Positions 10,341 through 21,200 of a DNA stretch of 64,000 nucleotides are shown here, in pieces. Made by a program: the position numbers and the translations under genes. Where the stretch lies: contig CATOTJ020000001.1 of NCBI GenBank assembly GCA_951813525.2, positions 248,001 through 312,000 of the forward strand, written 5' to 3'. The DNA comes from Thermohalobaculum sp951813525 (GTDB lineage: Bacteria > Pseudomonadota > Alphaproteobacteria > Rhodobacterales > Rhodobacteraceae). Below the pieces are notes generated by a model. That model made no database searches. It saw only the letters and a program-made list of their open reading frames with translations, and had not been told where the DNA came from. Position 1 is the stretch's first letter, and the number at the start of each line of letters is the position of its first letter.

Positions 10341-10730
10341 GCCGCATACCGTGACATCCCAGCATGCCCCGCGGGAAGGCAAAATCTGCCACTGCGGTTA
10401 GCTATCTCATATAGCTTGAGAACCAGGTCGGTGCCGACGGTTCGAACCATGGTCGAGAGGGTCGGCGTTCTGAAGGAATATGCGGAATTGAGTTGTCACA
10501 AGGTTTCTTGGGTGGGTGCCTTAAAAGAACCGCGATGCATGAAGGTTGACTTTCATATTCGCCCAAAATCCAAATGAACGCCGAGCAGAGTGACAAACTG
10601 ACACCAGCAAGTGCAGAAACCGCGCCGTACTGGTTGACCGATCTTTTATTCGGCGACAAAGCTCATTGTGCGATGCGAATCCAAAACGCTCCGGAAAAAT
10701 TCTTCCGGCTTGAATTGGGATCAATAGAGA
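10341..10730. promoter_or_regulatory. Divergent intergenic region with an inverted repeat
   Basis: This region lies between the MFS gene (minus) and the TPR lipoprotein (plus). A short palindrome agctat-n5-atagct is found at 10400-10416, upstream of the MFS start, and could be an operator. The rest holds open frames with no recognisable product. Confidence 0.35.
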
Positions 10731-12494
10731 ATGTTGAAAAGCTCGACTTTTGTTCTTTGCCTGTTTGCGGTTGCGGCTTGTGCGCCGCAGACGCAATCGC
10801 CTGGCACGACCAGTACTGAAGCGCCAACGACTATTCCGTGCTCGATCAAGGCGAAGCCAGAAACTGCGATCTCTGCCTGTGCCGAGATCATCGAGACGAC
10901 CAACGCTACCGTCGATCCATTGCTGGCCGGGCAGGCCCGGGTCTATCGTGGTGCCGCGTATGAAAAGACTGGTAAGGTCGACGCGGCCCTGGAAGATTTC
11001 AATGTCGCTGTAAAGCTTCTTCCAGATGCACCGATACCGTATCTGGCGCGCGGTGATCTTCATCGGCGCGCGGGAAATCTACAGCCTGCGGCGGCGGACT
11101 ATACGCAGGCAATCAAGCTCGACCCCGACAACTACTATCCCTTCAATTGGCGGATGAATATCAACTACAAGCTCGGCGATTTCGACGCAGCGCTTGCCGA
11201 CATCAATAGCGCGATCGCGCTCCGCCCGGACCAAGCGATTTTCTTCCATAGAAGAGGAAGAATATACTTCAAGAAGGAAGACTATCGTAGGGCGATCGTT
11301 GACTATGACAAAGCAATCAGCATGGACAACAAGCTGGCAATCGCCTTTATGTGGCGAGCTATTGCGCGCGAAAGTCTCGGGCAGTACCGCCTCGCCGCGG
11401 ATGACTACGCGACGGCAGTCAAACTCAATCCTGAGGACAGGGAAAGCCAATACCGCCTCGGTCTGGCATTAATCAAACTTGGTGATCGAAAGGGTGGGTT
11501 GGCAGCGCAGGTGGCCTCGGTTAGCGGTGATGTGACTAACGATGCAGCCGGACTATGGCGCCGTGGAAAGGTTCTGAGCAGGCTTGAACGCTACGATGAA
11601 GCAATCGCAATCCTTAGACACGCCAACGCACTATCGCCCACTGACAAACGTATAATCAACAGCATCGGCGTTGCCTTGGAAAATAGTGGCCGTTTCAAAC
11701 AGTCTATCATTGAATACAACCGCGCTATCGCTCTCGATCCGGAATATGCGCTCGGATACTATAATCGCGGAAACGCATACCGGCGTCTGGAGAGATACAG
11801 GCGTGCAATTGAGGACTATGATTTGTCCATTCGTTTCAATCCGAAGGATGGAAATGCATATGCAAACCGTGCCTTTGCCTTCTTCGAACTTCAGGAATGG
11901 GAAGTCGCGATCACAGATTTGAATTCGGCCGAAGAACACGGTTTTGATCGCGGCAAGTCCGCTGCAAATCGCGGCTGGGCGTATACACAACTTAAACAAT
12001 ATACGAAAGCGCTTGAAGAGCTGACCCTAGCTGATCAGTTCGGCTATGAACGAGGTAAACTAGCATATTATCGCGCGATTACCTTCGAAAGACAAAGGCA
12101 TTGGAAAGCGACATTGACTGAACTGCGAAAGGCAGAACAACATGGCTACGATACCAGTTTAGTCGCGAACCTTCGAGCGTATGCGTTGTTGGGGTTGGGC
12201 GACCTGCCAGGAGCGCTTAGTTCCGCCCGCATTGCTGTTGCGGCGAGACCTGAGAGTGGTGAACGGTTGGATACGCTCGGCGATATGTTGTGCCGCAACG
12301 GCGAGGCGACGGCGGCGCTGAGCGCCTACGAAGTAGCGTTTTCGCTAGCTGGTAATGTCCTGGTGGAACTCAAGAAAGAACAGATGCGCGCGACGGGCCA
12401 CTTTAAGGGCGACGGCGACGGCGCGCTCGATCCAGTGGCGCGGAGTGCGCTTGAGGCATGGGTCGCGGCGCGCTGTCCGGGTGAACTCAGTTGA
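10731..12494 (+). CDS. TPR-repeat lipoprotein
   Basis: A 587-residue protein with a lipoprotein signal: a short basic start, a hydrophobic stretch and Cys17 in FAVAACAP. The rest is almost wholly tetratricopeptide repeats from about residue 65 to 530. Examples are YLARGDLHRRAGNLQPAAADY and GYYNRGNAYRRLERYRRAIE. It should be anchored to a membrane and act as a protein-binding scaffold. No partner is evident: the flanking genes (MFS, LuxR) face away or are unrelated. A conserved Cys near the C-terminus (AARCPGELS) recalls other alphaproteobacterial TPR proteins. No strong ribosome-binding site precedes the ATG. Confidence 0.85.
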   Translation: MLKSSTFVLCLFAVAACAPQTQSPGTTSTEAPTTIPCSIKAKPETAISACAEIIETTNATVDPLLAGQARVYRGAAYEKTGKVDAALEDFNVAVKLLPDAPIPYLARGDLHRRAGNLQPAAADYTQAIKLDPDNYYPFNWRMNINYKLGDFDAALADINSAIALRPDQAIFFHRRGRIYFKKEDYRRAIVDYDKAISMDNKLAIAFMWRAIARESLGQYRLAADDYATAVKLNPEDRESQYRLGLALIKLGDRKGGLAAQVASVSGDVTNDAAGLWRRGKVLSRLERYDEAIAILRHANALSPTDKRIINSIGVALENSGRFKQSIIEYNRAIALDPEYALGYYNRGNAYRRLERYRRAIEDYDLSIRFNPKDGNAYANRAFAFFELQEWEVAITDLNSAEEHGFDRGKSAANRGWAYTQLKQYTKALEELTLADQFGYERGKLAYYRAITFERQRHWKATLTELRKAEQHGYDTSLVANLRAYALLGLGDLPGALSSARIAVAARPESGERLDTLGDMLCRNGEATAALSAYEVAFSLAGNVLVELKKEQMRATGHFKGDGDGALDPVARSALEAWVAARCPGELS

Positions 12495-12897
12495 TCGCGG
12501 CCTCAACCACAGTTTCGTCGAATGTTGGCGCCTCATGGTCGGCCGTTCGACTTCGCGGTGCAGCAATCACGAAACCGCCAGCGAACACCTAATTTGATCG
12601 GTGCAGATTCTGGGATCAAACCAGCCGTTCACGACCCGCAATTCTACGCGGAGAACTACGTGATAACGGCCACAGCGGATAGCAGTCTGGCAGCTTGTTT
12701 CTGGATAAACCCGCTCCAAGGTCGGCATCTCTGTTTGTGCTCCGCGGCCTCGTCCAACCAATCGAAAGGCTCGCCGGTCTTCGCTCGCAACACGAGCTGA
12801 AACCGAAGGAGACCGGGGCGTTCAATCCGGGTAAAGCGAGCTCTAAGGGATCGAAATTGGTTTCACTCTATTTCGTTGGACGAGATACAGTCGACAT
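12495..12897. other. Intergenic stretch without a recognised gene
   Basis: About 400 bases between the TPR lipoprotein and the LuxR gene. Open frames exist on both strands, but none has a start with a ribosome-binding site or a recognisable product. The last 60 bases are AT-richer and probably contain the luxR-type promoter. Confidence 0.4.
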
Positions 12898-13656
12898 ATG
12901 GTTACCAGATCGCCTTTCAACATTCAGAGCTTGCTATCTGACTTCGCTGAGCTCCCGGATTTGAAGACAGGTTGGACACGTCTTTGCGACGCCTTAGCCG
13001 ATTTCGAGATCGACCGGGCCCTTTACGCACGCAAGCCGCTGGCCGATCTTGAAAACTTTCACAACCGATTTCGGGTGACCTATTTTTCGTCCTACGGCGA
13101 AGAGGCCGACCGGTTATTGGTCGAGCTTGGCGGTTATGTGGTCAATCACACGATACGCTGGGCCGTCGAGAATTCGGGCGCCGTCAGCTGGCGGGTGAAT
13201 CGCGAACGCTATCGGGCGGGCGAGATGTCGCCGCAGGAAGAGGCGATGCATTCAGATCTGCGCGATGCGGGGTTGATCGCGGGGTTCACTTATAGCAACC
13301 CGATCCTACCTACCCATGTCCGGTCAGGCTTTGGACTATGTTTCCGGGCCGGTCTTGACCAGGACGACGCCGACAGGATTTGGGCTGCGCGCGGCGATGA
13401 GATCATCGCCTGCCTGCGGGTTTTCGAACTCGCGGCCTCGCAGCTACAAAACGTGCCCCAGGGCAAGAACCTGACTGATCGGCAGATCGAGATCTTACGA
13501 TTAACCATCGACGGCAAGACCATGGATGAAGCGGCATCCCTGCTGGGCGTACACCGCAGAACGGTTGAGTCGCATCTGGCCGCTGCCCGGGAAAAGCTGG
13601 GAGTCGCAACCACTCTGCAGGCCGCAGTTATCGCCACGCAGCAGGGCCAGCTTTGA
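12898..13656 (+). CDS. LuxR-family transcriptional regulator (solo, autoinducer-binding type)
   Basis: A 252-residue regulator. The N-terminal 165 residues fit the autoinducer-binding fold, with aromatic and acidic positions in FSSYGEEADRLL and the later IAGFTYSNPI / GFGLCF strands. The C-terminal 65 residues are a GerE helix-turn-helix: LTDRQIEILRLTIDGKTMDEAASLLGVHRRTV and SHLAAAREKLG. No luxI-type synthase is present anywhere in the window, so it is a solo receptor or its synthase lies elsewhere. It is followed 85 bases later by the DUF2339 gene on the same strand. Confidence 0.85.
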   Translation: MVTRSPFNIQSLLSDFAELPDLKTGWTRLCDALADFEIDRALYARKPLADLENFHNRFRVTYFSSYGEEADRLLVELGGYVVNHTIRWAVENSGAVSWRVNRERYRAGEMSPQEEAMHSDLRDAGLIAGFTYSNPILPTHVRSGFGLCFRAGLDQDDADRIWAARGDEIIACLRVFELAASQLQNVPQGKNLTDRQIEILRLTIDGKTMDEAASLLGVHRRTVESHLAAAREKLGVATTLQAAVIATQQGQL

Positions 13657-13741
13657 CCACTGTGTGATTCCACAGTTTACGCGAACGGCAACCTCCTCGA
13701 GATTGCAGTCAAAGCGTTTTGGCTCGGTGAAAGGCTTGCAC

Positions 13742-16435
13742 ATGGGATATCTGGTCGCGGTTCTATTGCTTGCTTTCTTTGCCGGGGCGCTCTGGGCGTT
13801 CGGTACGTCGTTTTTTCTGTTGGCCGCGGTCCGCACTCTAAAACAACGGATTGCAGATCTTGAAGTACGGCTAAATGTAATCGATCCATGGTCAAGGCCG
13901 CAGTCAAGACCGCGACCGACGGAGGTCTGGTCAAAAACCAGGCATTCTGCGACCCGTTCCAGCAGCATTCCGCCGCCCGCGGGAACATCTCAAGTACCCC
14001 AAGACGCGCCGCCGCATCCACCGGCAACGGAAGGGCCGGAATGGACACCAGAGCAAGACATTCCAGAACGCTTTGTCCTGACCCGGCAAAATCAGGCGAA
14101 CCTCGCCAAATGGTTGTCGGCAAACTGGTTCTATGTGATCGCCGCCGTGTCGCTTGGGTTCGCAGGCATCTTCTTTGTCCGCTATGGCATCGAGCACGGT
14201 CTTCTTTCGCCTTCCGCACGGGTTCTCTGCGGAATGGGCCTTGGCGGCGCCCTGATTCTCGCAGGCGAGCGTGTCCGCAGGACCGGTGGTTCCGGGGCCG
14301 GAACGCTGGGCTTGTTCGTACCCTCGACGCTGGCCAGTGGCGGCATCATCAGCCTTTACTCGGCAGTTCTTGGGGCCCGGACGCTGTACGGTCTGATTGG
14401 GATCGAGGTTGCCTTTTTCGGCCTGGCAGCGATTGGTGCCCTGGCGATCGGATTGGGTCTTCTGCACGGCAGTTTCTTGTCGATCATCGGCATCACCGGT
14501 GCCGTCCTGGCGCCCTTTATCATCGGTGGTGAAAGCAACGATACTTGGTGGCTGTTCTACTATTTCGCCTTGATCGGCTGCGTTGCACTGGGGACAGATG
14601 CCCATCGGCGGACGGGCTGGCTGTCAGCGGCAGGGTTGGCCCTGGTTTACGCTGGTGCGATTCTGGTGCATCTTTTGCCTGGCAGTTCCGGCGTCCATTT
14701 TCTGGCCTTCGCCACACTGATCGCCGCCGCATCCTTGATGATCCCCACGTTGTCGATACGACCATCGTTCCAAGGCGCCATGGTCTTCAACAGCTTGCAT
14801 CGCCAGGGCATAACCGGCTGGCCCCAGTTTCCAACGCGCCTGGCGATGGCTGGGATTGTCGGCTTGATCTCGGTTGCTTTTGTTGTCGCGGGCGACGGCG
14901 CTGTGTCCTTCTGGCTTTCCCTTGCCGCCATCTTCGCGTTGCTGTTCGTTCTGACGGTCTGGCTGCGCGGCGGCGTGCTGGACGATGCGGTGCCATTGGC
15001 GCTGATCGCGGCTCTGGCCATCATCGCGTGCAACGGCGCATTAGATCTAGACGTTGCCAATGCCTACAGAACCGCAGAGCTTGGGTTCGAAGAAAGCGCG
15101 CCTAAAACGATCCTGTGGCTGCTGATATTCGCCGCCGGGGTCTCTGGCCTTGCCGCCTGGAAAGTTGATCGCGCGCAACGGTTATCGGTCGGATGGGCCT
15201 TTGCAGGCGCTGCCTTCATGCCGGCGACGATTGGGCTGATCGCCTTGTGGTGGGACCCGTTGGCGCAGCTTTCCGAGACGACCTGGGCGCTGCACGTCGC
15301 GATCGCTGCGGTGCTGATGACATTCTTTGCGCGGCATCGCCTGAAAGACGAGGGCGAAGGGCGCCTTAAGCCATCGATCTTTGCCATGTCGGCGCTCAAC
15401 CTTATTGCGTTTGCCGTTTCGATCGTCCTGACGGAAACGGCGCTGACGCTGGCTTTCGCTGCTGTCGTGGTCTCGGCAAGCTGGCTTGATCGGCGCTATG
15501 ATCTGAAGCTGCTCTCGTACTTTGTGCAGATCGGCGTTGTCGTCTGCGGCTATCGCCTGCTGGTCGACCCGGGCTTGCCCTGGGTGCTAGAGGCGCCGCT
15601 TTATGAGGTGTTGATTGCCTTTGTCGGCGTCGGCCTGCTGCTTTGCGGTGCGCTCTACTTCGCGATGCCGCGCGCTCGGTTGGGCGCGATCGTCACTATC
15701 GAATCTTCGATATGGAGCCTGCCTGGCATTCTGGCCTGTATCCTGCTGTATCGCGGGCTGGCGGTCTCTGGAGAGACAGGCACCCATTGGGCTTTGTCGC
15801 TGTTCGCGATGATCTGGCTGATATCCGGCGCGGTGCAGCTTTATCGCGCGCGCGCTGAAAGTGCCGTGCGCCATGTTCGCCTGATACTGGCCGCATTGTT
15901 CACCAGCGCTGCTGCGATCTTGTTGCTTATCGCTTTGACATTGGCCACCCCGCTGGCGGTTGATACCGTTATTGGGCCGCCGGTCATCGATAGCCTGTTC
16001 GTTGCCTATGGGCTGCCCGCCGTGCTGATCGCTGGTTTGGCGTACCTGCCACGGCCGCTCCCCAAATATGTTGGCACCGTTGCCTCGGTTGCGGCGTCGC
16101 TGTGTGGCGCGGCCTATGTCGCGCTGGAGATCCGTCGGGTCTGGCAAGGCCCGGACCTAAGCGTTCAGGGCGTGATCGACGGGGAACTCTACACCTACAC
16201 CGTCGCATTGTTACTGCTGGGCACCGGATTGCTGGTACGATCGGCTCAACGACACTCGACCACGTTGCGACGCATCGCGATGGTCGTGATCGGGCTTGCT
16301 ATTGCCAAGGTCTTCCTGATCGACATGGGTGGTCTTGAAGGGCTCATCCGGGTTTTTTCCTTCCTGGTTCTAGGCCTCGCCCTGGCGGGTCTTGCCTGGC
16401 TCGACGGCGTCATGGCCCGGCCAAGGCGAGGGTGA
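13742..16435 (+). CDS. DUF2339 multi-pass membrane protein
   Basis: An 897-residue inner-membrane protein with an N-terminal anchor (MGYLVAVLLLAFFAGALWAF), a coil and Pro-rich linker (about 30-105), and then more than twenty hydrophobic segments. The opening LAKWLSANWFYVIAAVSLGFAGIFF and the run of Gly/Ala-rich helices are typical of DUF2339. The biochemical role of the family is not settled; a link to envelope or polysaccharide biology has been suggested only by context. The start chosen is the ATG at 13742, which gives a normal membrane anchor; the frame stays open upstream into the luxR gene. Confidence 0.85.
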   Translation: MGYLVAVLLLAFFAGALWAFGTSFFLLAAVRTLKQRIADLEVRLNVIDPWSRPQSRPRPTEVWSKTRHSATRSSSIPPPAGTSQVPQDAPPHPPATEGPEWTPEQDIPERFVLTRQNQANLAKWLSANWFYVIAAVSLGFAGIFFVRYGIEHGLLSPSARVLCGMGLGGALILAGERVRRTGGSGAGTLGLFVPSTLASGGIISLYSAVLGARTLYGLIGIEVAFFGLAAIGALAIGLGLLHGSFLSIIGITGAVLAPFIIGGESNDTWWLFYYFALIGCVALGTDAHRRTGWLSAAGLALVYAGAILVHLLPGSSGVHFLAFATLIAAASLMIPTLSIRPSFQGAMVFNSLHRQGITGWPQFPTRLAMAGIVGLISVAFVVAGDGAVSFWLSLAAIFALLFVLTVWLRGGVLDDAVPLALIAALAIIACNGALDLDVANAYRTAELGFEESAPKTILWLLIFAAGVSGLAAWKVDRAQRLSVGWAFAGAAFMPATIGLIALWWDPLAQLSETTWALHVAIAAVLMTFFARHRLKDEGEGRLKPSIFAMSALNLIAFAVSIVLTETALTLAFAAVVVSASWLDRRYDLKLLSYFVQIGVVVCGYRLLVDPGLPWVLEAPLYEVLIAFVGVGLLLCGALYFAMPRARLGAIVTIESSIWSLPGILACILLYRGLAVSGETGTHWALSLFAMIWLISGAVQLYRARAESAVRHVRLILAALFTSAAAILLLIALTLATPLAVDTVIGPPVIDSLFVAYGLPAVLIAGLAYLPRPLPKYVGTVASVAASLCGAAYVALEIRRVWQGPDLSVQGVIDGELYTYTVALLLLGTGLLVRSAQRHSTTLRRIAMVVIGLAIAKVFLIDMGGLEGLIRVFSFLVLGLALAGLAWLDGVMARPRRG

Positions 16436-16897
16436 ACGCGCGCCTTGGAACCTATGCAGAAGTGAGAGGCATGGCCGAGGCAGTTTCTTATGTATGATTT
16501 TGAACGCTGCGGTGGTTGGTATGAGCGTCAGACATTGGATCGACTTCTGGCTAAAGGGAAGAAGAGCGCGTGAACATCACAGCTCTTATGGCTAGCGCCT
16601 GTGCATCGCCCATTTTGAAACAGATCGGAGATAATGGGGCTGAAACCCCGGCACTGGAAAGACCGAAGGAACCACGAAGATCATGCTCCGGATATTGCGA
16701 CTAAAGGCCAATTTTCTTACAATTACGGGATTTACTTCTCATCGGCATTAGTAATAAATAATTATCCTGAAATAACTGAGTGCACATTCGACATATCTTC
16801 AAATAAATACAATACCGTCTTAATAAGATACACTTCTAAACTATAACAAAAAACCAGGAATGTTCAAAATCCCGCCGAGGCCAAGGTGGGGTGAGTT
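16436..16897. promoter_or_regulatory. AT-rich upstream region of the G8/CEMIP-like gene
   Basis: This stretch carries no recognised gene. Bases 16700-16860 are strikingly AT-rich for this genome. A purine-rich AAGGTGGGGTGAG at about 16882-16894 sits just before an ATG at 16898. It most likely holds the promoter of the large gene later split by the IS630 element, or it is a horizontally acquired segment. Confidence 0.45.
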
Positions 16898-16949
16898 ATG
16901 GACGTTTTTGACATCGACGCTGCGGTGTGGGTCGACGCCGAGGGTAATA
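16898..16949 (+). pseudogene. Detached 5' end of the G8/CEMIP-like gene
   Basis: From the ATG at 16898 the frame reads MDVFDIDAAVWVDAEGN and then runs into the IS630 end. If the element is removed at its TA target, reading continues as ITY and then meets a stop. Adding one base to the short T run there would join directly to LSPIDGIGSEIAGGG, the open frame right of the element. This is inference from frame and composition: the piece is short but has a good ribosome-binding site. Confidence 0.5.
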
Positions 16950-18108
16950 CTAACGTGCATTGATCAGAACTCATGGGCCCATTTACGGCTACCGATTGAT
17001 GAGATGCGCCAGGGCTGTTCGATGAGCTTGTTCCAACTGTCACAGCAGTGCGCGACGATGTCGTCGTAGTTTTTGAAGACCCGGTTTGAGAGCCAGTTGT
17101 CGCGTATGAATTGCCAGATGTTTTCGACTGGATTCAGTTCTGGCGACCGGGCCGGGATTGGAACGAGTGTGATGTTTTCCGGCACATCGAGCTTCGGTGT
17201 CGTGTGCCATCCGGCCTGATCGAGCAGCAGGATGGCGTGTGCGCCTGGGGCGACTTCGGCGCTGATCAGCTTCAAGTGCTCCACCATGGCATAGGTGTCG
17301 CAGAACGGCATGACGAGGCCGGCACCCTTGCCTTCCGCCGGGCAGATTGCGCCGAAGATATACGCCCATTTCGTCCGCTGATCGTGTGGCGCACGGGGAC
17401 GCGTTCCTCGCCGCGCCCAACGTCGTGTGATCTTGTTCTTCTGGCCGACCCTGGCTTCATCTTGAAACCAGACCTCTACGGGCGGCCAGCCTCGCTTGAT
17501 GCGGATGGCTGTGACGACGTCGCCGAAGTTTTTTTGAACATCTCGATCGCCTCCTCATCCTGCGCGTAGTGCTGCGGGCGCGCTGTGAGTTTGCGATATC
17601 CCAAGGCGTGCAACTCGCGGCCAACGGTATGACGGCTGACCGAAACGCCGAACTCTTCGTATAGCCAGAACGCAAGGTCGACGAGGCGCCAGCGCACAAC
17701 CCCATCGAGATAGGGACGCGGGCCTGACTCGACCGCCGCCGCGAGCGCGGTGCGCTGCTCAGCCGTCAGGAGCGGTGCCTTGCCCGGTGCCTTCCGCGTC
17801 GTCAGCGCATCCGGGCCGCCGTCGTTGAACCGCAACACCCAATCCCGGATCACCTGAAGGCCAACCCCGCCCGTGCGCGCCGCATCGCTCCGCGAGCCTC
17901 CGTCAAGGACAACTGCCAGAGCGAGAAGCCGCCGCGTCTGATCCGCTTCATCGCTCTTCCGCGCCAGACGTCGAAGATCCGTTCCTGTATAATCCAATCT
18001 GATCTGAACAGCAGACCCCATGGCAAAAACTCCTCTGTTTTCCATGGTGAATCAGATCAAGATCGGGCCGGAAATCCCCTTCCGTGAGTCCGAGTCATTG
18101 CGCCGCAG
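16950..18108 (-). mobile_element. IS630-family insertion sequence
   Basis: A 1159-bp element flanked by TA at 16948-16949 and 18109-18110, the target typical of IS630/Tc1-mariner elements. The terminal sequences match imperfectly in inverted orientation: starting from GGTAATAC on the left and GGTTATAC on the right strand, about 23 of 34 positions agree. It holds a two-frame transposase on the minus strand and lies at the 5' end of the G8/CEMIP-like gene. Confidence 0.85.
16964..18021 (-). CDS. IS630 transposase, two overlapping frames joined by -1 frameshift
   Basis: The first frame (from 18021) encodes the helix-turn-helix part, GSAVQIRLDYT to EEAIEMFKK. The second frame, down to 16964, encodes the DDE domain: VWFQDEARVGQKN (first Asp), ILLLDQAGWH (second Asp) and SPELNPVENIWQFIR (Glu). 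The switch lies at a run of seven A on the coding strand (plus-strand T at 17529-17535). A -1 slip there turns FKKTSATS into FKKNFGDV and yields a continuous full-length transposase. Programmed slippage at A-runs is known in IS630 elements; a plain frameshift mutation is the alternative. The start follows GAGGAG. Confidence 0.8.
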
Positions 18109-18222
18109 TATAACCTATTAAGTCCCATAGATGGTATCGGGAGCGAAATCGCGGGAGGCGGCGAGATCCGCACCCAAATCGATTTTGGTGTCGGGAACCA
18201 GGCGGCGGCTCTGGAGTTCAAT

Positions 18223-21200
18223 TTGCTCGAGCTGGATCGCTGGTCGGGAGAAAGTATCCGGGCGCGGATCGGCAACGATTTGCTGAATCTGGGCGGGTTT
18301 TGGCACGACCGTGCCGATGCGGTGCAAGGGGGCAGTATCGCGGGTGCGAACGGTGCGATTACCTGGACCATAAGCCAAGGCCGCGCAGAAAGTGACCTGG
18401 GCGGCGACCCCAGTGTGGCCGATGCTGCCCATTTCGTGCGCATCGTCGCCGAGGGCCTGCAGGGCCGCCAGGATATATCGTTCAGCTCGTCGGCAATCCC
18501 TGCGGAAGGTGGCTGGCAGGTGACGGATCTATCCGTGCAGGTGGAGCTGGCCGAAGCGAGCGACATCTCGCGCACCATCACCGGGTTCAACGGCGGTGTC
18601 GAATGGGCTGGCGCGACGGGTGCGCGCAACGCCGAAATCTCGACCGTCGGGTCGGCCTGGCAAAGCACGATCAATAGCTATCAATTCGAGGCAAACGGCG
18701 ACGGCCTTTGGGGGCACGGCGATTACTGGTTGAACCTGGGATCGCTCTCTGATGGGTCGCTGGACCTGTCGAACGCGAATACACTGGATATTCAGAGCAT
18801 CGTGTCGGCACCGGGTGTCCCGTTCACGGTTTATGTCCGTGATGCGGATAGGGGCTGGTCGGATCTGGGGTCGCATCTGGGCGAGGATATCCAGATCGAT
18901 CTGACCGGGCTGGCGGACACTTCGCTTGATCAACTGAACGCTCTGGTGCTGCGGATCAACGAATCCGATCTGACAGACAGTCCGGATCAAACGGCAACGA
19001 CACGGGTCTTTCTAAACGACATTTTCTACACATTGCCGGGAACGGTCGATCTGGCGGGCGATGTGACGATCCACGATCTGGGCGACCATTCCGAAGGCAC
19101 GCTGAGTTTTGCGCAATTGCCAGGGCTGACCGGTGGTGAGATCCTTTGGTTCGGTCAGGCCGTTGGCGGCGAGGCGTCGTTGCGCGATGGTGTGCAGGTC
19201 AGCTTCCAAACGGACCGAGGCCATGACGGACCCGCATCCTTCGATTATGTCGTGCGCAACAATGATCAGGTCCTGTCCCGCCACCGCGCGGTCGTCGATG
19301 TTCAGGCCGAGCCGCGCTGGTCCAACGCCTATGACGAAGTGGGTGCCGAGGATACAGTCGTTATCGGTGCGGGCGAGCGCGTCCTTCTGGATCAGGACGC
19401 CCGGGTCGGGACACTGATCATCGATGGCGGCGAGTTGATCGCCGAGGATCGTCAGGACATCAGCCTCACCGCTGATCGTGTGCTGGTGATGGATGGCGGC
19501 CTGTTCCAGGTTGGCCGCGCGGACAACCTTTTCAGCCATAATTTCACGCTGGTCCTGACCGGCGACGATGCAGGCTATGACCTGGATCTTACGCCGTATG
19601 CGAACTGCGACGTCGAGGTCAGTCACAATGACGATGGCCCATGCGTCGCGACCGGCGATCCTGTCTGCAAATGCATGTCCGAACTCGCCGACAATGATGC
19701 CTATCTGATGGCGATGGGTATGGGATCGATGATCGAGATCCATGCCGCCGACGCAGACAAGGCCGGTTGGACACAACTGGACATGACGGGCGAGGCCGGG
19801 TCGGTCTGGCTGACACTGGCCGAGGCAACAAGCTGGGAGGCAGGCGACCGGATCGTCATTGCCTCAACCGATTTCAACCACGAGAACACAGAAGAACGCA
19901 CTATCGTCGAAACCCGGAACGGCGGGGTCGAAATCCGTTTGGATCGTGCGCTGGACCATCGCCACTATGGCGAGATTGAAGACTATCAGAATGGCAAGAC
20001 CGGTGCTGACGCGCGCAGCTGGCAGATCGACATGCGTGCCGAAGTGGCACTGTTATCGCGAAACGTCACCATCACTGGTGACGAAGACGCCCATGTCGAC
20101 GGCTTTGGCGGTCACATCATGGTCATGCACCACGGTGATATGCGCATCCAAGGGGCCGAGATCACCCGTATGGGCCAAGAAGGTATTCTGGGCCGGTATG
20201 GCGCGCACTGGCACCTGTCGGGCGACGCCACTGGTGATTATCTGAAGAACAACTCGTTCCACGAAATCTACAACAAAGGCATCACCTGGCACGGCGTGCA
20301 GAACACCGTGGTCAGCGACAACGTCGTCTATGGCACAATCGGCCACAGTTATTTCATGGAGGACGGGGCAGAGTTTGGGAACACGATCACCGGCAATCTC
20401 GGCCTCGGGACAAAGGCGGCGGATCGCGCATCCGCGCTGACATCTGCCGATATCGATCATGTTTCCACCTATTGGATCGAGAATGCGAACAACGTCATCG
20501 AGGACAATCATGCCGCCGGGTCCGATTTTGCCGGCTTCTGGATCGCGCCGTCCGACCCCCACGGCTTGTCGGGCGCTTCGGGTCTTTACGACGACCTGAC
20601 CAGCCGGACAGATCCGATCCAGCACTTCGTTGGCAACACAGCGCATTCGAACAGCTTCAACCTGGGGATCGAGGGGCATGTGGCAGATGGCGGACAATTC
20701 CCCCAGTTCCATGAGACAATCTATGAGGCGACGGGCGACTGGGAGATCCGCGATTTTACCGCCTTCAAATCGGACGAAAGGTCGATCTGGACCCGCACCG
20801 AAGGCGGAACGTTCACAGACATCAAGTCGGCAGACAACGTAAAAGCTGCGTTCTTCTCGTTCAACAACACCATGACCGATAGCGTCGTTGTCGGACGATC
20901 CGAGGGGAACAATCAGGTTGGGGAAGATGTCGGACCCCATCGCGGCCATTCGATCTACGATGGACCCTCGGGGATCGAGAACGTTCATTTCGCGAACTTC
21001 TCTGGGTCGGATTACGCGATCCAGGGCGCCAACGCCGCCGAGAAGTCGACGACCCATTTTGCCAAAGGCATCACCTTCGGCGGCGTGACCGAGGCAAACA
21101 AGGTCGACTTCAGCGTCCCGGAGTTCACCGTTGACGGTCAACCGACATTCTTCGATGACGCGTGGACGACTTCATTGATCGACCTGGACGGTTCGATCAC

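Noticed and set aside
10574..10819. An 81-codon frame before the TPR lipoprotein
   Set aside because: No ribosome-binding site, and it overlaps the lipoprotein signal sequence in another frame.
12495..12897. Possible coding remnant on the minus strand (a frame reading LRAKTGEPFDWLDE)
   Set aside because: Short, without start signal and not matched to any family I recognise.
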